Below are positions 22,177-28,357 of a stretch of 28,709 nt of DNA, one piece after another. The translations under genes and the position numbers were made by a program. The notes below the pieces were generated by a model. It saw only the letters and a program-made list of their open reading frames with translations, did not search any database and was not told the origin of the DNA. The stretch lies in the IMG/VR virus record IMGVR_UViG_3300030380_003017, positions 1 to 28,709 of that record. The stretch is one strand, 5' to 3'. The stretch is from a virus. Position 1 is the stretch's first letter. Every line of letters begins with the position of its first letter.

Positions 22177-22377
22177 ATGTCAAGTAAAAAATTACAATCA
22201 CTTTTGCAAGAAATCACTAAAAAGAAGTCATTGGCTTACAATGTATATCGCAAAAAGTCTACAACGCAACACTGGACTCAAAAATTGATAGCTGACATGA
22301 AAACTCGGCTACCTGACGATCAATATTTAATATGGTTAAAAAAATTCAATGAGCAACTTGGAAAAGGAAGATCGTAG
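22177..22377 (+). CDS. Small basic protein, unknown
   Basis: A 66-residue, Lys-rich protein (KKLQSLLQEITKKKSLAYNV; QHWTQKLIADMKTRLPDDQY). It is helical and could bind nucleic acid, but no helix-turn-helix or zinc site is visible. It is the first gene after the rightward promoter, with no Shine-Dalgarno match, and overlaps the next gene by 29 bases. Being first in a small operon next to a promoter with palindromes makes a regulatory role plausible. No family was recognised. Confidence 0.65.
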   Translation: MSSKKLQSLLQEITKKKSLAYNVYRKKSTTQHWTQKLIADMKTRLPDDQYLIWLKKFNEQLGKGRS

Positions 22378-22852
22378 AGTATACGAGCCACGACTGCACA
22401 ACCCAAAAACTGACAGGGTTATCATTTATAACGATAGAGAAAGCGAAATAGCTTATTTATCTAGTAAACGCATACTGACCTATTTGGAAGTCCAAGCTGC
22501 GGATATATACCGTAGATTGTGGGAAACCATAGAATTAAAATCTAGGGGTGATAGTACATCTTTGGAAGCCTATGGATGCCGAATACAACAAAGTAAAGGT
22601 AAAGATAGTGGCGATATACGTTTAGTGGCTTTAGATAAGATGAATTACATAAATTCAGTGATTGGCGAGAACAATGCAGACGCTTTGCAACATATTTGTG
22701 GCATGGGGTACACAATTAAGCAATATTCGAGAAAAATAGGGGTATCGTCAAGGAAAGCATCAAGTAGGCTTAAACAGGCCTTAAATGAAGCATTTTACCC
22801 ATTAGGCCTACGAGATAACCCTGCAACTATAAGAAATGGCAAAAAGACGTAA
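22349..22852 (+). CDS. Putative helix-turn-helix DNA-binding protein
   Basis: A 167-residue protein. Residues about 40-65 form a helix (LTYLEVQAADIYRRLWETIE). Residues about 113-146 look like a helix-turn-helix: LQHICGMGYTIKQYSRKIGV followed by SSRKASSRLKQALNEAF, in the manner of sigma-4 or DUF6456-like domains of alphaproteobacterial proteins. It lies in a short operon facing the divergent promoter and may regulate it. The start is an ATG inside the upstream gene. HTH assignment is by eye; a small terminase-like DNA binder is an alternative. Confidence 0.6.
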   Translation: MSNLEKEDRRVYEPRLHNPKTDRVIIYNDRESEIAYLSSKRILTYLEVQAADIYRRLWETIELKSRGDSTSLEAYGCRIQQSKGKDSGDIRLVALDKMNYINSVIGENNADALQHICGMGYTIKQYSRKIGVSSRKASSRLKQALNEAFYPLGLRDNPATIRNGKKT

Positions 22853-23177
22853 AAAAATAGATTATAGTAAGTTTGCTCTTGCTAAATCTGTACCAATTAG
22901 ATCCCCTAAACATCTTGCTTATGTAAGGACTTTCCCTTGCTGTGAGTGTCGTGAAACTGAAGATATACAAGCTCACCATTTGACCATAATTAAGGGTAAT
23001 GGCGGTATGTCTAGGAAAACAGACGATAACTATGTCGTGCCTTTATGTGCTATTTGTCACCATTATTTGCATTGGCTTGGTGAACGTAGCTTTTGGATAG
23101 AAAGAAAGCTCGAACCAACGATATATGCAGCCTTATTATGGGATAGTTTTCAGAAAACGCAGGGCAAGAGAGTATAA
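22836..23177 (+). CDS. HNH-type nuclease (DUF968 / Ref-like)
   Basis: A 113-residue protein with a zinc-bound HNH-like core. RSPKHLAYVRTFPCCECRET supplies C35/C36 and C38, QAHHLT gives H47-H48, and VVPLCAICHHYLHWLGE gives C71-x2-C74 with H75, H76 and H79. This resembles small phage and P1 Ref-type nucleases that cut DNA during recombination, often listed as DUF968 or HNH. The Arg/Lys-rich N-terminus (MAKRRKKIDYSK) could contact DNA. It overlaps the HTH-like gene by 17 bases and shares its operon. Substrate specificity cannot be inferred. Confidence 0.8.
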   Translation: MAKRRKKIDYSKFALAKSVPIRSPKHLAYVRTFPCCECRETEDIQAHHLTIIKGNGGMSRKTDDNYVVPLCAICHHYLHWLGERSFWIERKLEPTIYAALLWDSFQKTQGKRV

Positions 23178-23247
23178 AAAACTTACCCTGCTAGGCTGAG
23201 ATCATAAGCCTTACAATCTTTTACCTACAATTTAGCTAAAAATCAAT

Positions 23248-23427
23248 ATGAAAAGTAAAGAAATTGTCGGCTTATGTCGGCATTGTGGATTGCCTGTGCA
23301 TAGATCAAAGAAATTTACCCTTGATTGCTTTTGGCCAATGAGTTTTTACCATATAAAGTGCTTCAAGGCGATCTTAACACAAAATAAAGTGCTAACTAGT
23401 ATTGCATCTAGCGACACTTTAAGTTAA
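23248..23427 (+). CDS. Small Cys/His protein, possible zinc finger
   Basis: A 59-residue ORF beginning MKSKEIVGLCRHCGLPVHRS. It has C10-x2-C13, H18, C27 and H35-x2-C38 (FYHIKCFK), a spacing similar to a single LIM- or treble-clef-type zinc site. The last 20 residues are polar. It stands 70 bases after the HNH-type gene and 12 bases before the next gene, on the same strand. The 70-base gap before it shows no further ORF. No Shine-Dalgarno match precedes it. Function unknown. Confidence 0.6.
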   Translation: MKSKEIVGLCRHCGLPVHRSKKFTLDCFWPMSFYHIKCFKAILTQNKVLTSIASSDTLS

Positions 23428-23439
23428 TTTTTACATATA

Positions 23440-23706
23440 ATGGCAAAATTGAATCCAAAAGCCAGTCAATCTCGTTTAGAATCAGATGAATACCTTGACC
23501 AAGTTAGCCTTGAAGAATTAACAGAATTCTTTTTTGAAACTGAGGTATTAAAAGCCTTTGGAAAACAAGGAAAAAAGGTAGCTCGTGCTATGGCTAGTTA
23601 TTTTATAGCTCGCAACTTTCTCGATTTGGTAGTTAATGAAGAATTTACCAAAAATGCTAAAACTATATTTCATTTAGACGATGAAACATTTGAAACGATA
23701 CATTAA
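23440..23706 (+). CDS. Small helical protein, unknown
   Basis: An 88-residue protein with acidic N-terminal helices (ESDEYLDQVSLEELTEFFFE) and a central helical hairpin (GKQGKKVARAMASYFIARNF; LDLVVNEEFTKNAKTIFHLD). No Cys, membrane span or catalytic motif is visible. Its TAA overlaps the next ATG as TAATG, so the two genes are probably translated together. No family was recognised. Confidence 0.7.
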   Translation: MAKLNPKASQSRLESDEYLDQVSLEELTEFFFETEVLKAFGKQGKKVARAMASYFIARNFLDLVVNEEFTKNAKTIFHLDDETFETIH

Positions 23707-23987
23707 TGATATTTCCAATGGTAAATGTAGTTTGGCTCGATACGAATGAGTGTAGTTTATCAGTTTGGCAATCAAAACAAGATTTATTAGAAGCTGAACC
23801 ATGTACTATAGATAGTTTAGGCTATTTAATCACCGAGAACGATAAATTTGTCACTATTTCTGCTGATAAAGACCATGAAAACGAAGATGATTTATTTGGC
23901 AGGTCACAGGTTATTCCAAAAGGGGTAATACTTGAAATTCAATACTTGCAAGTACGACCCTCTGGCAACGCTGAGTACACACAATAA
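23706..23987 (+). CDS. Small beta-rich protein, unknown
   Basis: A 93-residue protein: VVWLDTNECSLSVWQSKQDL (about 8-27), then TIDSLGYLITENDKFVTISA and a final strand block (VIPKGVILEIQYLQV). It resembles small phage beta-barrel proteins but has no named domain. It is coupled to the previous gene by TAATG; a later ATG (codon 5) is also possible. Its 3' 77 bases overlap, in antisense, the last part of a leftward zinc-finger-type ORF. Confidence 0.65.
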   Translation: MIFPMVNVVWLDTNECSLSVWQSKQDLLEAEPCTIDSLGYLITENDKFVTISADKDHENEDDLFGRSQVIPKGVILEIQYLQVRPSGNAEYTQ

Positions 23988-24081
23988 CTTCCCTACCATT
24001 ACCGTCATAATGATAAGAAAAATTATTGTAGTGTCTAGGGTTAAACTTTCTTTTGCAGCAATCACAAATTAATTGTGGCAT
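23911..24081 (-). CDS. Small zinc-finger-type protein
   Basis: A 56-residue ORF beginning MPQLICDCCKRKFNPRHYNN with C6/C8/C9 and, later, C35-x3-C39 (VIVCTQRCQR), a plausible four-Cys zinc site of the kind seen in small phage finger proteins. The upstream gene stops one base before its ATG (TAAAATG). Its 3' end is antisense to the last 77 bases of the rightward gene, so at least one of the two must tolerate the overlap. The Cys spacing and tight coupling support it; the overlap reduces confidence. Confidence 0.5.
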   Translation of the reverse strand: MPQLICDCCKRKFNPRHYNNFSYHYDGNGREVIVCTQRCQRVVLASIEFQVLPLLE

Positions 24082-24082
24082 T

Positions 24083-24250
24083 TTAATCACGCCAAAATGA
24101 AACTGTAGGTTTTTTTAGTTTCTCTGCTGTGCATAAATTTTTAATACTTTCTATTAATTTTACATATTGACTAAATGAGCCACCATTATCAACATTATTT
24201 TGTGCGTGTTCTATCATTTGTAAAATGTCTTTTGCTAGTTCGTTATTCAT
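24083..24250 (-). CDS. Small helical protein, unknown
   Basis: A 55-residue ORF beginning MNNELAKDILQMIEHAQNNV. It is amphipathic helical (FSQYVKLIESIKNLCTAEKL) and ends VSFWRD. The leader AAAGGAGTAATAAATG is a variant of the leftward start signal. It overlaps the end of the cytosine methyltransferase gene by 8 bases and is directly followed by the zinc-finger-type ORF. No family was recognised. Confidence 0.65.
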   Translation of the reverse strand: MNNELAKDILQMIEHAQNNVDNGGSFSQYVKLIESIKNLCTAEKLKKPTVSFWRD

Positions 24251-25400
24251 TTATTACTCCTTTAAAAAAATATAAGTGACTTAAAATATGACAAATTACG
24301 TCTACAGTCCAACCATTTCCTAACATTTTGTATTTTTGTGAATTGCTAACTCCATCGCAATAATTATCTGGAACAGTTTGTAATCTACTACATTCTACAG
24401 GGGTTAATTTTCGCCAATAAACATCTTGTGTAGTATCTTTAGTTAAACCTACATTAGTCCGATTTGCAAAAGTAGCTGTTAAAGCATGAGATTTACCTTG
24501 TTCTGCAAAAACTCTATCTTGCATATATGGCTGTTTGCCACCTGCTTTTTTACTAGGATTTATTTGATTAGGTTTTGTTTTATCAATCATAACTTTAGGC
24601 TCTCTATGACCACCACCCATTGTAGTTAATGTTGGTGATTTACCATTTTCTGAATAGACACGTTTTATAATATCATATCCATTTATATCAGTAGCTATAC
24701 CAACTTGTTTAGGTTTACCATCATAATCACAAGCTAAATAATCACCTTGTCTACCATTTTTGACATATTCCATAGCTGATAAATTACTTGCTTTAGGTTT
24801 TGATTCATCAATTAAACATTTATCTTTTTTATTTTTCATTTGTCTATTAACAAATTTATCTGACATTTTTGTTATTTCATTTGGGTTTGTTTCTAATATA
24901 TCTTTTAAAACTATACCTTTGTCTTTAGGTTGTAAAATTCCTGGTATATTAGTCCAATAATATCTTTGTCTGTTTTGTGCTGACACTAAAGCACTATTAA
25001 TAAGTATTGGTTCAACACCTAAATGTTCAGTAATAATATCTAAATATTCTTTTTTCATTCTAACATTTTCGAGTAAAAAGTATTTAGGTTTTAACTCTTT
25101 TAATAATCTTACAAATTCAAAAAACAATTTTGATCGAGGATCATCAAAAGCTAATTGACTTCCTGCAAAACTAAAACCCTGACAAGGTGATCCGCCCATC
25201 AATAAATCTATTTTTGGAAGCTCCGCAGCCTTAATGGCTGTAACATCACCAATATGGATAGTATTAGGATAGTTTTTTTTTGTTATTTGTATTGCATATT
25301 TATCAATTTCAGACGCAAAATATTTATCATACTTTACGCCTAATCTATTTAATGCAATTTGACCGCAAGACATGCCGTCAAATAAAGATAATACATTCAT
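24243..25400 (-). CDS. C5-cytosine DNA methyltransferase
   Basis: A 385-residue, full-length 5-methylcytosine methyltransferase. Motif I LSLFDGMSCG (4-13) binds SAM; motif IV GGSPCQGFSFAG (69-80) holds the catalytic C73; motif VI is ENV (111-113); motif VIII QNRQRYYW (142-149); motif IX RKLTPVECSRLQTVPDNY; motif X YKMLGNGWTVDVI. A variable region of about 170 residues between VIII and IX is the target-recognition domain. No restriction enzyme gene adjoins it, so it is an orphan methylase that could protect phage DNA or reduce host restriction. It lacks the GAGTATA leader; its ATG follows the upstream stop directly. Confidence 0.93.
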   Translation of the reverse strand: MNVLSLFDGMSCGQIALNRLGVKYDKYFASEIDKYAIQITKKNYPNTIHIGDVTAIKAAELPKIDLLMGGSPCQGFSFAGSQLAFDDPRSKLFFEFVRLLKELKPKYFLLENVRMKKEYLDIITEHLGVEPILINSALVSAQNRQRYYWTNIPGILQPKDKGIVLKDILETNPNEITKMSDKFVNRQMKNKKDKCLIDESKPKASNLSAMEYVKNGRQGDYLACDYDGKPKQVGIATDINGYDIIKRVYSENGKSPTLTTMGGGHREPKVMIDKTKPNQINPSKKAGGKQPYMQDRVFAEQGKSHALTATFANRTNVGLTKDTTQDVYWRKLTPVECSRLQTVPDNYCDGVSNSQKYKMLGNGWTVDVICHILSHLYFFKGVINE

Positions 25401-25592
25401 TTAATGTTCCATTATAAAATATCTATCAGATAAAGGTTTTGCAAGTCCTCTAGCTTCTAGTAAGTATTTGTTATGTGCCGTATTAAGCAAGTTTATTAAG
25501 GTTCTAACCTCTGTTTTATCTAAACTTGTAAATATAAATTTAGTATTGCCTTCTGAACAAATACTATATTCTATCATACCGCCCTCACTCAT
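25401..25592 (-). CDS. Small protein of unknown function
   Basis: A 63-residue protein beginning MSEGGMIEYSICSEGNTKFI. A later ATG at codon 6 has a GAGG-like signal before it and is a possible true start. The body is TSLDKTEVRTLINLLNTAHN followed by a helical end. It starts within the stop of the upstream acidic protein (8-base overlap) and its stop adjoins the methyltransferase ATG, so it is probably part of the same transcript. No family was recognised. Confidence 0.6.
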   Translation of the reverse strand: MSEGGMIEYSICSEGNTKFIFTSLDKTEVRTLINLLNTAHNKYLLEARGLAKPLSDRYFIMEH

Positions 25593-25788
25593 TGTTTGCC
25601 TCGCTTTCTTTGTGTTCTTCTTTGTGTTCTTGGTTATAAGTTAGTTCTATTTCTTCTTCTTCTTCAATTTCTTCTATATCTAAATCGTGTTTATCTATTT
25701 GATAATTCATTATTATTTCTTCCATTGCTTCCTGTTCATCATCAGCTTCAATGGTAGTAGTATAATTAATTGTTATTTCATATTTCAT
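25585..25788 (-). CDS. Small acidic protein, unknown
   Basis: A 67-residue protein. It begins with a beta hairpin MKYEITINYTTTIEADDEQE and then a helix (EAMEEIIMNYQ). The second half is strongly acidic with long Glu runs (residues about 38-50) and a His/Lys/Glu end. Such acidic miniproteins often mimic DNA or bind host proteins in phages, but no specific motif is present. Its ATG shares a base with the stop of the upstream TM peptide (TAATG). Confidence 0.65.
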   Translation of the reverse strand: MKYEITINYTTTIEADDEQEAMEEIIMNYQIDKHDLDIEEIEEEEEIELTYNQEHKEEHKESEANNE

Positions 25789-25877
25789 TATTCTTTATCC
25801 TTTCTTTTTTTATTAAGTTTATAAGCTATTAAAAGCCCACCAATTACATATATTATAAATATTATAATTGTGGTCAT
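25788..25877 (-). CDS. Very small single-TM peptide A
   Basis: A 29-residue ORF, MTTIIIFIIYVIGGLLIAYK followed by a Lys-rich tail (LNKKRKDKE). It is a single hydrophobic span with positive charges after it, which suggests the C-terminus stays inside. It overlaps the next gene by one base (TAATG) and the upstream TM peptide by four (ATGA). Short TM peptides are common in phage early regions. The overlaps support translation, the tiny size limits confidence. Confidence 0.5.
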   Translation of the reverse strand: MTTIIIFIIYVIGGLLIAYKLNKKRKDKE

Positions 25878-25981
25878 TGTTTGTCATAATCCGTAAATAC
25901 TCGAATTATATCTCTAATACATAAGCCTAGAATTATAAGGCCAAATATTAAAGCAATAAGAATTATAGTTGTTTGTGTCAT
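25874..25981 (-). CDS. Very small single-TM peptide B
   Basis: A 35-residue ORF, MTQTTIILIALIFGLIILGL then CIRDIIRVFTDYDKQ. One TM span (about 5-22) is followed by a charged tail. Its TGA overlaps the next ATG (ATGA), so it forms a coupled pair with TM peptide A and the two might act as a heteromer. No good Shine-Dalgarno match; the upstream stop lies 3 bases before the ATG. Confidence 0.5.
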   Translation of the reverse strand: MTQTTIILIALIFGLIILGLCIRDIIRVFTDYDKQ

Positions 25982-25984
25982 GTT

Positions 25985-26218
25985 TTAACCCTTTATAGAT
26001 GTATATTTTTTAAGCGTATATTTTGTTAAAAAATTATAATTAAGTTTTAAAGATTGTTCTAACAAAGTATTTAATTTATTAGCCTTTTTTAAACTAAAAG
26101 CTCTATTGTTTTTATAATTAACATAATCACGAAAATCATCATCCCAGTGAAAATTTATGTTTTGATTATAAAGATAATCAATAAATTGTTGTATGTCTTT
26201 AGTTGTTTTTATTTGCAT
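25985..26218 (-). CDS. Small Asn/Lys/Tyr-rich protein, unknown
   Basis: A 77-residue protein (MQIKTTKDIQQFIDYLYNQN; FHWDDDFRDYVNYKNNRAFS; LKKANKLNTLLEQSLKLNYN). It is helical, with no Cys or membrane span. Leader AAAGGAGTATAAAAATG, identical to that of the 18201-18407 gene. It overlaps the previous gene by 20 bases. No family was recognised. Confidence 0.65.
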   Translation of the reverse strand: MQIKTTKDIQQFIDYLYNQNINFHWDDDFRDYVNYKNNRAFSLKKANKLNTLLEQSLKLNYNFLTKYTLKKYTSIKG

Positions 26219-26396
26219 TTTTATACTCCTTTATTAAATAAATACTTCTTAAATTATCTCCTGTTAAGTCTTTTCTTTTAAGTAAAAAACTATTTTCAGC
26301 ACTATCTTCTGAATTACTATATAACTGTTCATAAAATAACTCATTATTTTTTGAGTAAATTACTTCATATAGATATTGTGTAATTGTGTCTTGCAT
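26199..26396 (-). CDS. Small protein sharing its gene start with a neighbour
   Basis: A 65-residue protein beginning MQDTITQYLYEVIYSKNNEL. Its first residues (DTITQ) and its leader (AAAAGGAGTATAGAACAATG) are nearly the same in DNA as those of the 100-residue gene at 26691-26993, after which the two proteins differ. The remainder is charged and helical (SNSEDSAENSFLLKRKDLTG). It overlaps the next gene by 20 bases. No family was recognised. Confidence 0.6.
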   Translation of the reverse strand: MQDTITQYLYEVIYSKNNELFYEQLYSNSEDSAENSFLLKRKDLTGDNLRSIYLIKEYKNANKNN

Positions 26397-26410
26397 TGTT
26401 CTATACTCCT
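26375..26410 (-). repeat. Duplicated gene-start segment, copy A
   Basis: This 36-base segment covers the leader AGGAGTATAGAACAATG and the first six or so codons of the 65-residue gene. Copy B at 26972-27005 differs by a 2-base deletion in the leader and one substitution in the second codon. Outside it the two genes are unrelated by eye. Confidence 0.6.
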
Positions 26411-26420
26411 TTTTTTTATG

Positions 26421-26669
26421 TTAATTTTTTAAATTGTAAAAACAAAAATCTTGCCACCAATCATATTTAGGCTTATCTAAGTTTTTATCGTTATTATTGC
26501 AATCACTAATAAACAACCCTAAACATTCAAAGAGTTCTTCTGAACTTTCTATTTTTGAATTTAGGTATTTCTTGCCAAGTTTATTCTGCCAATTTTCATA
26601 GCCTTTTAATATGTCCATAAAACACATTAACTGATATGCGTAATTATTTTGTTTTTCATTTATAATCAT
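26421..26669 (-). CDS. Small protein of unknown function
   Basis: An 82-residue protein beginning MIINEKQNNYAYQLMCFMDI. It is helical with conserved-looking Trp and Tyr (YENWQNKLGKKYLNSKIESS; ECLGLFISDCNNNDKNLDKP; DWWQDFCFYNLKN). Leader AAAGGAGTATTAAAAATG. It lies in a run of similarly sized leftward genes and no family was recognised. Confidence 0.65.
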   Translation of the reverse strand: MIINEKQNNYAYQLMCFMDILKGYENWQNKLGKKYLNSKIESSEELFECLGLFISDCNNNDKNLDKPKYDWWQDFCFYNLKN

Positions 26670-26690
26670 TTTTAATACTCCTTTATTTAA

Positions 26691-26993
26691 TTAAAACGCT
26701 TGTATTATTATTTTATCACAATTATCAACTTCTATTACTGTTGTATGATCTCTTAAATCATCAATAGTTTTTAGATTTAAATTGCTGTAAGCAACTAAAC
26801 ATTCTTTTAAATTGTTATATTCATCATATTCACAACATAAAGCAATCGGATCAAAATTTATTTCTTCTCCCATACTATCCTCTAAATCTTCAAGATAATC
26901 AAATAGAGCTTTTGAGCCTTCATAAGTAAAGTTATTAGGTCTATTTTGTTGGAACCAGTCGCAGAACTGGAATTGTGTAATTGTGTCTTTCAT
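26691..26993 (-). CDS. Acidic phage protein, unknown
   Basis: A 100-residue acidic protein: MKDTITQFQFCDWFQQNRPN (1-20), SKALFDYLEDLEDSMGEEIN, FDPIALCCEYDEYNNLKECL, and a beta end TTVIEVDNCDKIIIQAF. The NRPxNFTxEGxxxLFDYLxxLEDxxGEE...DxIALCCEY arrangement looks like a family of small phage early proteins that I have seen without a function. The strong negative charge invites comparison with DNA-mimic anti-restriction proteins, but this is not shown. Leader AATAGGAGTATAACAATG. Upstream, the first conserved hairpin element separates it from the next gene. Confidence 0.7.
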   Translation of the reverse strand: MKDTITQFQFCDWFQQNRPNNFTYEGSKALFDYLEDLEDSMGEEINFDPIALCCEYDEYNNLKECLVAYSNLNLKTIDDLRDHTTVIEVDNCDKIIIQAF

Positions 26994-27005
26994 TGTTATA
27001 CTCCT
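26972..27005 (-). repeat. Duplicated gene-start segment, copy B
   Basis: This 34-base segment covers the leader AGGAGTATAACAATG and the first codons (K-D-T-I-T-Q) of the 100-residue gene. It matches copy A at 26375-26410 apart from a 2-base deletion and a single substitution. Confidence 0.6.
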
Positions 27006-27013
27006 ATTAAATT

Positions 27014-27078
27014 GATACGTACTTTATTGTCTGTATCTCATACCTAGTAACTAAGTACTAGGTATAAGTTAAAGACTA
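27014..27078 (-). promoter_or_regulatory. Conserved intergenic hairpin element, copy 1
   Basis: Reading the minus strand: the flank AGTCTTTAACTT (27077-27066), then a perfect 10-bp stem ATACCTAGTA/TACTAGGTAT with a 6-base loop (27065-27040), the flank GA, and a possible second stem GATAC/GTATC (27037-27033 with 27018-27014). Copy 2 at 27278-27334 keeps the flanks and the 26-base hairpin length while the stem's inner pairs differ. There is no U-run, so it is not an ordinary terminator. RNA processing, 3'-end protection, attenuation or an operator are possible. Confidence 0.6.
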
Positions 27079-27080
27079 TA

Positions 27081-27251
27081 TTAAATAATCTCATTAGCTT
27101 TATTAATAAGTTTTTCAGTTGCTTCATTAATAGGTAATTGAACTACTTTTTTTGCTAAAGCTGCAAAGTCTTCATCTTCCATTAATAAATTGAAATCACT
27201 ACATGTTTCACCGCTTACAATAGAAGCTATTACATTAAATTTATTATTCAT
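27081..27251 (-). CDS. Small protein of unknown function
   Basis: A 56-residue ORF beginning MNNKFNVIASIVSGETCSDF and ending EKLINKANEII. It is acidic and helical (LLMEDEDFAALAKKVVQLPI). Its leader ACAGAAAGAGTATAGAATG is the best example of the leftward start signal, and it is flanked on both sides by the two copies of the conserved hairpin element. This placement gives good support despite its size. No family was recognised. Confidence 0.65.
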   Translation of the reverse strand: MNNKFNVIASIVSGETCSDFNLLMEDEDFAALAKKVVQLPINEATEKLINKANEII

Positions 27252-27277
27252 TCTATACTCTTTCTGTTATTTGTTTT

Positions 27278-27334
27278 GATACAATCTGTATCTCATACCG
27301 CCAATATAGATTGACGGTATAAGTTAAAGACTAG
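27278..27334 (-). promoter_or_regulatory. Conserved intergenic hairpin element, copy 2
   Basis: On the minus strand the flank AGTCTTTAACTT begins in the stop codon of the 169-residue gene. It is followed by an 11-bp stem with one mismatch, ATACCGTCAAT/ATTGGCGGTAT, and a 4-base loop (27320-27295), the flank GA, and a second stem GATAC/GTATC with a 5-base loop (27292-27278). Stem pairs differ from copy 1 but pairing is kept, which points to selection on structure. Confidence 0.6.
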
Positions 27335-27840
27335 TTTTTGTGTAGTATTTTAAAACCCTCTTTTAAAGGCAATTCATTTATTATAATTGCATTAGGAAAT
27401 TTATTATCATTTTTTAAAACATGGTCTTTTATTTTGTCATAAGGAACTTTTTTTAAATTCCAATAAGTATAAGTGTCATCACCTAATAAGTCATGACATA
27501 TTATAAATTCTCTTTTAAGTTGTCTCTCAAATGATTTTAACTCTTTATTTGCAAAGTATTCATTAATTGCTTTATCAATAAATAACTCTAATGAGAAATC
27601 TTCCTGTAAATGATCTTCCTCATCAATTTCTTTTTTAATGTTAGGAAATGAATTGTAAATAAATTTGTTTACTTTCTCTAAATACTTAAAAGATACATCA
27701 TAATCATTATCTCCACCTTGTCCTTGATTTTTAACATAGATTGCTTTTTTGCCATCAATGTAAATAAAACAATTGAAGCAATTAGTTTCCTCACTCATGC
27801 TTTCATATACTTTTAATGATTTAATCTCTATTTTATTCAT
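27331..27840 (-). CDS. Conserved-looking phage protein, unknown
   Basis: A 169-residue protein beginning MNKIEIKSLKVYESMSEETN. The first 50 residues form a beta domain (CFNCFIYIDGKKAIYVKNQG followed by QGGDNDYDVSF), and the rest is helical and charged (NEYFANKELKSFERQLKREF; ICHDLLGDDTYTYWNLKKVP). The KSLKVYES.S.ET.CF...IYIDGKK....NQG.GG.NDY arrangement is one I associate with phage early regions, with no known function. Leader ACAGAAAGAGCATAAAATG, one base off the usual signal. The stop codon lies inside the second hairpin element. Confidence 0.7.
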   Translation of the reverse strand: MNKIEIKSLKVYESMSEETNCFNCFIYIDGKKAIYVKNQGQGGDNDYDVSFKYLEKVNKFIYNSFPNIKKEIDEEDHLQEDFSLELFIDKAINEYFANKELKSFERQLKREFIICHDLLGDDTYTYWNLKKVPYDKIKDHVLKNDNKFPNAIIINELPLKEGFKILHKN

Positions 27841-27841
27841 T

Positions 27842-27994
27842 TTATGCTCTTTCTGTTATTTTATTATAATAATTTACTATGTTGTTAAGTGTTTCCATAA
27901 CTTGAACACTATCGATTTTGTTCCCTTGATATTGATTTAAAACATCTTGTAAATCATGCTCAAGACTTTTATTAAATTCTTCTATTAATTTCAT
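27842..27994 (-). CDS. Small helical protein, first gene of the leftward early-type operon
   Basis: A 50-residue ORF beginning MKLIEEFNKSLEHDLQDVLN and ending NKITERA. It is all helical. Its leader ACAGAAAAGAGTATAGAAATG fits the leftward start signal. The last codons (ITERA) encode, in DNA, the leader of the next gene, so the two are tightly coupled. It is the most upstream convincing gene of this leftward block, next to the 590-base control region. No family was recognised. Confidence 0.6.
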   Translation of the reverse strand: MKLIEEFNKSLEHDLQDVLNQYQGNKIDSVQVMETLNNIVNYYNKITERA

Positions 27995-28357
27995 TCTATA
28001 CTCTTTTCTGTTATTATTTTAATTATGTAATTTATCTAATAATAATATGGCACAAATAAGGCATAGATTCCATGTACATATTATATATGTAATGATAATT
28101 AATCTTTATTGGTGAGCTGTTCTCTTTCTGTTCTTTATTCCAGGTATTTTTCCCCGAAACACTAGAGAATTAACCCTTTGAATGTATTCCCTGTGTATTC
28201 TTCTCATATAAGAGAGTAATAAGATATTATAGAGATAATCTACAAGCCATTACATAAGGTCATAGTTATGATTAGATTAGGTCGTATTGTGTAACTTTAC
28301 GTCAACAATTCCAAAATACATAAATCAAATAATATAATTGGTACAATAATTAAAATC

